Shown: positions 58,768 to 64,000 of the stretch, piece after piece
Layout: each line of letters opens with the position of its first letter
How positions within the stretch are numbered: position 1 is the first letter of the stretch
Assembly: GCA_016710165.1 (NCBI GenBank)
Contig: JADJLJ010000001.1
Span: 1,798,001 to 1,862,000, forward strand
DNA from: Chitinophagaceae bacterium
GTDB taxonomy: Bacteria; Bacteroidota; Bacteroidia; Chitinophagales; Chitinophagaceae
Length of the DNA: 64,000 nucleotides
Direction of reading: 5' to 3'
The notes under the pieces: generated by a model
The model's database searches: none
Seen by the model: only the letters and a program-made list of their open reading frames with translations
What the model was told of the DNA's origin: nothing
Position numbers and translations under genes: made by a program

Positions 58768-59361
58768 TGAGCCCTGCCCGTTTGAAACCGGCAGACATGC
58801 AAACTCAAAACGTTTTACCACTGTATATTTTTTTTCTTCCTTTAACCGTTTTATCAAAAGAAAGGAATCTGCCATGAACCGGCCGCTGAATTTCTTATGC
58901 TGGTATTCCTTCATCGCTTCTGTATATTTTTCTTTTTGCAGCCTGGCCGCCAGCGGGATCGTGGGGTCCTGTAAAAAATAAGGGTCTTCTCCCCCCGACC
59001 TCATCAATCGCCTGGCCTGTTTCATGTTTTTGATGAGTTGCAATACCCTTTGCTGGTTGGCTATCCGGATAAAAATGGCATGCATGGGATAGCCGCCGTA
59101 ATCCTGCAGTTCGATCATGAACGGTTTTTCATCCACGGCGATCATTTGCAGCTTATGAATGATCCGTTCTTCAGCCATTTTCATGGCGCTGAACCGGGCC
59201 AGGGATACATTTGGCCTCCCGGCCTGTGGCTGGGTAACAGAATAACCGGCTGCGAGGATGCCCCGCTCAGCCTCTATCCTTTCCCTTAATGCTGCGGGTA
59301 TGTCGATCACCAGCAGGTACTCATATACATGAACCCCCGGCAAACGGAATGGCTTTTCCAT
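58750..59361 (-). CDS. Degenerate 2H phosphoesterase-like protein
   Basis: This 203-residue protein is a paralogue of the one at 57170 (same YEYLLVID start, IIHKLQMIAVDEKPFMIELQDYGGYPMHAIF and GRFMADSFLLIKR blocks). The first catalytic-type motif is MHAIF. The second, HLTIAR in the paralogue, reads PTIPLAAR and has lost the His. It is therefore likely non-catalytic, unless another residue substitutes. It overlaps SRAP by 18 bp in convergent orientation. Confidence 0.8.
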   Translation of the reverse strand: MEKPFRLPGVHVYEYLLVIDIPAALRERIEAERGILAAGYSVTQPQAGRPNVSLARFSAMKMAEERIIHKLQMIAVDEKPFMIELQDYGGYPMHAIFIRIANQQRVLQLIKNMKQARRLMRSGGEDPYFLQDPTIPLAARLQKEKYTEAMKEYQHKKFSGRFMADSFLLIKRLKEEKKYTVVKRFEFACLPVSNGQGSLFSQG

Positions 59362-59402
59362 ACTGAACAGTTCTTGAAATGAAAAATTTGTTTCCCAAAT
59401 TA

Positions 59403-59422
59403 TTTAGCATAAATTTACTAAA
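59403..59422. promoter_or_regulatory. Candidate operator upstream of umuD
   Basis: TTTAG (59403-59407) and CTAAA (59418-59422) form a 5-bp inverted repeat with a 10-bp spacer, 58 bp before umuD. Together with the site at 58014 it has the two-half-site, 10-bp-spacer form of a LexA-type operator, but the half-site sequences differ, so no single consensus is claimed. Confidence 0.3.
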
Positions 59423-59479
59423 CTATTTAGATTTTCCAAGAATAATTTTCCCTTTCCCGGGGGCTTACCTGTAAAATAT

Positions 59480-59917
59480 ATGATCATGGAAGTAGAAAAA
59501 TTTTTTGCCGCAGGCTATCGCGGCAGCAAGGAGTTCAAACAACTGGATGTACCCACGGCCAATGCCACGGGGTTTGGCGCCGCCGCGGATGATTACATGG
59601 AACGGGGCATCGACCTCAATGAACAGATCATCCGGAATAAACCCGCCACCTTTTTCATGAAGGTCACCAGCAACAGCATGATCAATGCCGGTATTCACCA
59701 CGGCGATACCGTCATCGTTGACCGCTCGCTGAAACCCGTGAGCGGTAAGATCGTCATTGCCGTACTCGACGGAGAGATGCTGATCCGGCGGCTTGAAAGA
59801 ACATTGAACCGGGTGCGGCTTGTTCCGGAAACAACAAAGCTTGCCCCGATCGAGATAAGTGAATACAGCGACATGACCATATGGGGCGTGGTCACTTATG
59901 TGATCCATGCCACCTGA
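59480..59917 (+). CDS. umuD: UmuD-like S24 peptidase with Arg at the catalytic Lys position
   Basis: UmuD is cleaved under SOS and joins UmuC as polymerase V. The 145-residue protein has the cleavage region NATGFGAAADDYMERGIDLN (Thr30-Gly31 at the Cys24-Gly25 position of E. coli) and catalytic Ser66 in TSNSM. The DGEMLIRRLE segment has Arg103 and Arg104 where E. coli has Lys97 and Lys98 in DGEFTVKKL, so the general-base lysine is replaced. It is followed 30 bp later by umuC. Confidence 0.88.
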   Translation: MIMEVEKFFAAGYRGSKEFKQLDVPTANATGFGAAADDYMERGIDLNEQIIRNKPATFFMKVTSNSMINAGIHHGDTVIVDRSLKPVSGKIVIAVLDGEMLIRRLERTLNRVRLVPETTKLAPIEISEYSDMTIWGVVTYVIHAT

Positions 59918-59947
59918 CCGGGTGCATGGCGTGTAAAAGAAAGATGT

Positions 59948-61219
59948 ATGAAAGCAATTGTGGACTGTAACAGTTTTTATGCCGCCTGTGAACGGGTATT
60001 CAAACCCTCCCTGCATGGAAAACCGGTGGTGGTATTAAGCAACAACGACGGCTGCATCGTATCAAGAAGCGATGAAGCAAAGGCCCTGGGCATACAGATG
60101 GCCGGGCCCTATTACCAGCATAAAAAAGAAATTGAACAGAACAACGTAGCGGTCTTTTCCAGCAACTATCATTTGTATGGCGACATGAGCTGGCGGGTGA
60201 TGGAAACATTACGCATACTCTCGCCGCATGTGGAAGTATATTCTGTAGATGAATCCTTTCTTGATCTCACCGGCATCGATGAGAACCAGTTGTATGAATA
60301 TTCGCTTTTCGTAAAACACACCACCGAACTGTGGACGGGCATCCCGGTCTCCATCGGTGTGGCCCCCACCAAGGTATTATCGAAAGTGGCCAACCGCCTG
60401 GCAAAAAAAGACAAGGCTGGAACAAAGGGCGTGATGATACTGCAAACACCCGAACAGCAGATGCATGCCTTGCAGAAGACCCAGGTGGAAGACATCTGGG
60501 GCGTGGGTGGCGCTGGCGCCAAAAAATTACACCTGTACAATATCAATACGGCCTGGGACCTGCGCAACATGAGCGAGGAATGGGCGAGGAAAAAACTTGG
60601 CGGGGTAGTGGGCGTACGGCTCATCAAGGAACTGCGGGGCGAACCATGCATTGAAATGAAGGATCCGCTGGAAACAAAGAAAATGATCGCCACCACCCGG
60701 ATGTTCGGCAAACCGGTTTACGAGGTACGGGAGATCCGGGAAGCCGTTGCAACATATATTACCCGGGCGGCAGAAAAACTAAGGCGCCAGGGAAGCGCCG
60801 CCAATACCATCAGCGTTTTTGTTGTGACCAACGACCAGGGCAGCAGCTATGAATACAAGCCTTCCTCCCGCTCTGCCTATACCATCCTCCCCTTTGCCAG
60901 TTCGCTTACCCATATGCTCATTGCACATGCCCTGCCGCTGGTTGACAGGCTCTACAGCAAGGGAAGCAGGTACCTGAAGGCCGGCGTGATACTGAGCGGC
61001 ATTGTACCCGATGATTCCGTGCAGGCTAATATATTTGAGCAATCGCTGCACCCCCATGAAAAGAAGCTGATGAAGATGATCGACAACGTGAATTTCAGTA
61101 TGCGGAATGATGTGATAAAATTTGCTGCTGCCGGAACAAAGCGTGACTGGAAAATGCGGCAGGAACTGAGAAGTCCCAGGTATACCACACGTTGGGATGA
61201 ATTATTTGAAGTGCACTAA
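59948..61219 (+). CDS. umuC: Y-family DNA polymerase UmuC (polymerase V catalytic subunit)
   Basis: The 423-residue polymerase has the Y-family active site: Asp6 in VDCNSFYAACE, DGCIVSRSDEAK, and YSVDESFLDL with the second acidic pair near residue 100, then a helix-hairpin-helix and little-finger domain. The C-terminal UmuC domain is present. It is co-transcribed with umuD. Its stop overlaps the stop of the convergent DUF72 pseudogene. Confidence 0.95.
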   Translation: MKAIVDCNSFYAACERVFKPSLHGKPVVVLSNNDGCIVSRSDEAKALGIQMAGPYYQHKKEIEQNNVAVFSSNYHLYGDMSWRVMETLRILSPHVEVYSVDESFLDLTGIDENQLYEYSLFVKHTTELWTGIPVSIGVAPTKVLSKVANRLAKKDKAGTKGVMILQTPEQQMHALQKTQVEDIWGVGGAGAKKLHLYNINTAWDLRNMSEEWARKKLGGVVGVRLIKELRGEPCIEMKDPLETKKMIATTRMFGKPVYEVREIREAVATYITRAAEKLRRQGSAANTISVFVVTNDQGSSYEYKPSSRSAYTILPFASSLTHMLIAHALPLVDRLYSKGSRYLKAGVILSGIVPDDSVQANIFEQSLHPHEKKLMKMIDNVNFSMRNDVIKFAAAGTKRDWKMRQELRSPRYTTRWDELFEVH

Positions 61220-62137
61220 TCAAATAACCCTCTTTGTTTGTTGCCCTCCTCAACGAACCGCGGCTTGATCAGATCCAACCCCAGTTCTGCATTCATCTTA
61301 TCAACCAGGTAAACCGTAAGTTCAGGCGAGGTAGCTTCATCATGCATATGCATGAAAAAATACAATTCTTCCATTCCATTATCCAACCAGTATTTCATCC
61401 TGTCTACCCAGTCATCTATCCGCGTAAAATCAGTTGGATGAAGACTGTTGCCAACATAACGGATAAATACTTTCGGAACCGTCAGATGCATGTGTGCACA
61501 ATCCCTTCTCCCCGCCGTGTCGGTGATCACAGCGCCGATATTCATTTCCTTCAGCCTGGTAAAAAGCTCATTGCTGATCGCGGGTTTTTTAAACCAGTCG
61601 GGATGCCTTAGTTCCATAAAAAACTGTAGGTTGGTGGGCATGGTTTGCAGGAATTCAAACAACTCATCTTTCCGTTTCGGGGAAAAGGTTTCACTTACCT
61701 GTATGAATATGGGGCCCAGCCACTCTTCAAAAGCAACGATGCCCCGGAAGAATTCATTGATGATGAAATTCTTTCCCTTCAGGCTCCCGCGGTGGGTGAT
61801 GCCCTGGTACATCTTGGGACAAAACTTAAAATCCTTCCCTGCCGCCTTCGCTGTCCATTTTTAAATCCCGGCTTCTCCATACACTTTGTAGTGTGTGGCG
61901 TTCAGTTCAATGCTGTTATAATGATGTACATAATGATCCAGGAAATCCTTCTCTTTAGTTTTAGGGGGATATATCTTCCCCAGCCACTCCGTTCTTCCCC
62001 ATTTGGCACAACCGATGTATACCTTGGGGATCTTTTACCGGCCGGCCTTTTAAAATAACTTTATTAAATGAAGGTTCGGCCGCAAGCCTGAAATCAATAT
62101 TACCGAGTTCTTCAGCAGGTACCCTTCCAAAATCCAT
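61216..62137 (-). pseudogene. DUF72-domain protein, disrupted by frameshift and nonsense codon
   Basis: Joined across frames the protein is about 305 residues, the normal DUF72 length. ATG 62137 opens MDFGRVPAEELGNIDFRLAA; a shift at a run of four G (62026-62029, C on the coding strand) moves into the frame KVYIGCAKWGRTEWLGKIYP. Then an in-frame TAA at 61861-61863 interrupts KVYGEAGI-KWTAK, after which the frame runs on to 61216. An intact C-terminal frame from 61812 exists but lacks the N-terminus. DUF72 resembles TIM-barrel enzymes of unknown function. Confidence 0.8.
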
Positions 62138-62226
62138 GCGCTTTGTTTTAGTTATGACAATAAAATTAAGCCGATGTTTTCAAAATACGCCACGATTCAT
62201 TTCTATGAAGCTATCAGTGAAGTGGT

Positions 62227-62247
62227 CCGTGGAGACACGAACCACGG
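62227..62247. repeat. Short palindrome CCGTGG-N9-CCACGG
   Basis: CCGTGG (62227-62232) and CCACGG (62242-62247) form a perfect 6-bp inverted repeat around AGACACGAA. It lies in the spacer ahead of the desaturase gene, next to GAGACGAACCATGG, a related-looking partial copy. It may be a relic of a dispersed repeat. Confidence 0.4.
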
Positions 62248-62327
62248 CTGGATTTGGCATCTACGGTGACCCATGAGACGAACCATGGCCTGCTCCCTTT
62301 TCCAAAACCCCAATCCGCCAAATCCGT

Positions 62328-62335
62328 TAATTTTG
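62328..62335 (+). promoter_or_regulatory. -7 element of the carotenoid desaturase gene
   Basis: TAATTTTG matches TAnnTTTG exactly and lies 17 bp before the ATG at 62353. No -33 TTTG is seen at 19-21 bp. Transcription would start near 62341, leaving a short leader. Confidence 0.5.
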
Positions 62336-62352
62336 CATGCAACAATATAACT

Positions 62353-63828
62353 ATGACCACAGCGAATAAGAATACATGTGCCGTTATCGGCTCCGGCGTA
62401 TCGGGACTGGCAGCAGCCATACGCATGCACAACAAAGGATATAAAGTGACCGTATTTGAAGCAAACTCCTTCCCCGGAGGCAAATGCAGCAGCGAATCAA
62501 AAGACGGGTACCGCTTCGACATGGGCCCCTCGGTTTTCACCATGCCACACTACGTGGACGAACTTTTTGAGATGTCGGGCAAGAACCCCCGCGACCATTT
62601 TAATTATATAAAACTCGACCCCGTTTACCGGTATTTCTTTGAAGACGGCAGCATGCTGGACGCATACCACGGCAAAGAAAAATTTGCTGAACAGATGGCT
62701 CTGAAAACAACCGACAGCAAGGAAGACATCGCCCGGCACCTTGAGAAAACAAAAACAATTTACGGGTTAACAGAAGAAGTGTTCCTCCAGAACTCATTGC
62801 ATAAGCTGAAGAACTTTTTTACCTGGCCCGTCTTCCGCGGCTTCCTCAACTTCGGCAAGATCGGCGCCTTTGATACCATGAATGGCGCCAACCAGAAGGC
62901 ATTCAAGGATCCCCGGATGGTAAAGATATTCAACCGCTATTCCACCTACAACGGCTCAAGCCCCTTCCTGGCGCCCGCCACCCTGAATGTGATCGCCCAC
63001 GTGGAGATCATGAAAGGAGCCTATTATCCCCGGGGCGGCATGGTCAGCATCACAGCCTCCCTGGCCAAACTGGGTAAAGACATAGGCATACAGTTCAATT
63101 ACTCCACCCCCGTGAGGGAAATACTGATCGAAAATAAAAAAGCTGTAGGTGTACGTACCGATAAAGGGGCTGAACGATTTGATGTGGTCATCAGCAATAT
63201 GGATGTATACAACAGCTATAAAAAATTAATGCCCGGCATCAAAGGACCGGCCAAAACGCTGGACCAGCCAAAGTCAAGTTCCGGCATCATTTTTTACTGG
63301 GGCATCAAACACGAATTCAAACAACTGGGACTGCACAATATTTTCTTTGCCGATGACTATGAAGCCGAATTTGATACCATCTTCCGGAAAAAATCGATCT
63401 ACCACGACCCTACCATCTATGTGAACATCACCAGTAAACATACGCCCACCGACGCCCCTCCCGGCTGTGAGAACTGGTTTGCCTTCATCAACGTGCCCAA
63501 CAACCAGGGGCAGGACTGGGATGCATTCATTGCCGAAGCAAGGGAACACATGATCCGGAAAGCAAACCGGATACTTAAAACAGATATCCGGCCGCTGATA
63601 GAGACCGAAATGGTTTTTGACCCAAGGATCATCGAAAGCAGGACATCCAGCGCTTTCGGCGCCATTTATGGCAACAGTTCCAATAACAAGTTTGCTGCAT
63701 TTTTACGCCATGCCAATTTTTCAAAGGATATAAAAAATCTTTATTTCTGTGGCGGGAGTGTTCACCCCGGTCCCAGCATCCCGCTTTGCCTATTATCGGC
63801 GAAGATCACTACGAACCTGATCAAATAG
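62353..63828 (+). CDS. Phytoene/carotenoid desaturase (CrtI/CrtD family)
   Basis: The 491-residue FAD enzyme has the dinucleotide-binding motif VIGSGVSGLAAAIRMHNKGY, FPGGKCSSES, DMGPSVFTMP and the C-terminal FCGGSVHPGPSIPLCLLSA motif of CrtI-type desaturases. It would introduce double bonds into phytoene or a hydroxycarotenoid (CrtD, 3,4-desaturase); the two cannot be separated here, and no phytoene synthase is in the window. Start ATG 62353 gives the normal length. Confidence 0.88.
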   Translation: MTTANKNTCAVIGSGVSGLAAAIRMHNKGYKVTVFEANSFPGGKCSSESKDGYRFDMGPSVFTMPHYVDELFEMSGKNPRDHFNYIKLDPVYRYFFEDGSMLDAYHGKEKFAEQMALKTTDSKEDIARHLEKTKTIYGLTEEVFLQNSLHKLKNFFTWPVFRGFLNFGKIGAFDTMNGANQKAFKDPRMVKIFNRYSTYNGSSPFLAPATLNVIAHVEIMKGAYYPRGGMVSITASLAKLGKDIGIQFNYSTPVREILIENKKAVGVRTDKGAERFDVVISNMDVYNSYKKLMPGIKGPAKTLDQPKSSSGIIFYWGIKHEFKQLGLHNIFFADDYEAEFDTIFRKKSIYHDPTIYVNITSKHTPTDAPPGCENWFAFINVPNNQGQDWDAFIAEAREHMIRKANRILKTDIRPLIETEMVFDPRIIESRTSSAFGAIYGNSSNNKFAAFLRHANFSKDIKNLYFCGGSVHPGPSIPLCLLSAKITTNLIK

Positions 63829-63850
63829 GGTTGAACCACTTATAAGTTGG

Positions 63851-63947
63851 ATTGAACCACATAGGCACATAGGAAACATAGATATGGTCTATGTGGTTAG
63901 CTATGTGGTATAACCTGTCTTTCCTGCCTATCCCGCCGATGGCGGGA
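63851..63947. repeat. Dispersed inverted repeats downstream of desaturase
   Basis: ACCACATAGGCACATAG (63858-63872 region) is inverted as CTATGTGGTTAGCTATGTGGT (63889-63909), and TCCCGCC-GAT-GGCGGGA (63931-63947) is a further perfect hairpin. The AACCACATAG type is found between genes of many Bacteroidota as I recall. The hairpin may also terminate transcription of the desaturase, though no T-run follows. Confidence 0.5.
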
Positions 63948-64000
63948 CAAGTTGTGGTTCAAATGTTCAATAATTTTCCTATACCAAAACATCAAATAAA

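Noticed and set aside
61216..61812. 198-residue intact DUF72 protein starting at an internal Met
   Set aside because: The fold needs the upstream 105 residues, which are present in the DNA but broken by a frameshift and a stop, so the region is better treated as a pseudogene.
1..64000. CRISPR array, insertion sequence, prophage
   Set aside because: No set of regularly spaced repeats, no transposase or integrase and no phage structural gene was found.

Overview
The window reads as a chromosomal segment of a Bacteroidota bacterium, most like the Chitinophagaceae. Support comes from TAnnTTTG-type -7 promoter elements, weak Shine-Dalgarno signals, OmpP1/FadL and TonB-dependent outer-membrane proteins with Bacteroidota-style signal peptides, DUF6132/DUF6691/2TM families, a SerC-DUF1015 pair and a kinase-RapZ fusion. 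There is no phage, insertion sequence or CRISPR array. Gene identities are by inspection only; no database search was run.

Layout. 0-7.3 kb (+): DUF502 fragment, secreted phospholipase C/nuclease-like protein, serC, DUF1015, TPR protein, 2TM protein, long-chain acyl-CoA ligase. 7.4-13.2 kb (-): a receiver-only regulator, a NarL-type regulator and a 1541-residue CHASE/8xPAS histidine kinase. 13.5-22.3 kb (-): thirteen tightly packed genes that look like one sulfur-oxidation operon (two small membrane proteins, thioredoxin, two rhodaneses, universal stress protein, split YeeE/YedE transporter, TsdA-like dihaem cytochrome, SoxB-like hydrolase, DsrE protein, OprD-like porin, and a Crp/Fnr regulator last). 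22.3-38.8 kb: Dps, Lrp regulator, a Cys/Met PLP enzyme, FadL, an OsmC-SQR-DsrC-DsrE operon, a truncated Crp/Fnr protein, DUF2202, cupin, DUF3365 haem protein, thioredoxin, two persulfide-dioxygenase/rhodanese paralogues, and a TauE/SafE exporter. 38.8-46.6 kb: tRNA-Arg(CCG), MarC, a B12-riboswitch-controlled TonB receptor, and a probable copper-uptake operon. 46.6-53.3 kb (+): APC permease with a second Cys/Met PLP enzyme, a patch of frameshifted genes, and an RND/ABC-type adaptor. 53.3-64 kb: a MurU/AmgK-like cell-wall recycling pair, radical SAM protein, 2H phosphoesterases, SRAP peptidase, UmuDC, a broken DUF72 gene and a carotenoid desaturase.

Main discovery candidate. Seven intergenic regions between 22.2 and 38.1 kb carry a 14-bp palindrome GTAAC-N4-GTTAC (no more than one mismatch), and an eighth carries a half-conserved copy at 28957. 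At nearly all of them a TAnnTTTG-like -7 element lies 33-34 bp centre-to-centre downstream, the geometry of a class II Crp/Fnr activator site. The target genes are the 13-gene sulfur operon, dps, DUF2202, DUF3365-cupin, thioredoxin, both persulfide dioxygenases and the TauE/SafE exporter, with OsmC-SQR-DsrC-DsrE possible. The Crp/Fnr gene that ends the big operon is the obvious regulator. Its recognition helix has Val where CRP/FNR have Glu, as I recall for NtcA, whose site GTA-N8-TAC is contained in this palindrome.

How the genes fit together (inference). Sulfide and persulfide would be oxidised by the SQR-like flavoprotein. Sulfane sulfur would be carried by DsrE/DsrC/rhodanese/thioredoxin, oxidised to sulfite by the two persulfide dioxygenases, and exported by the TauE/SafE protein. 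Thiosulfate would enter through the porin and YeeE/YedE pair and be handled by the TsdA-like cytochrome and SoxB-like enzyme. SoxYZ, SoxAX and DsrAB are absent from the window, so the chemistry is not the textbook Sox or rDsr route.
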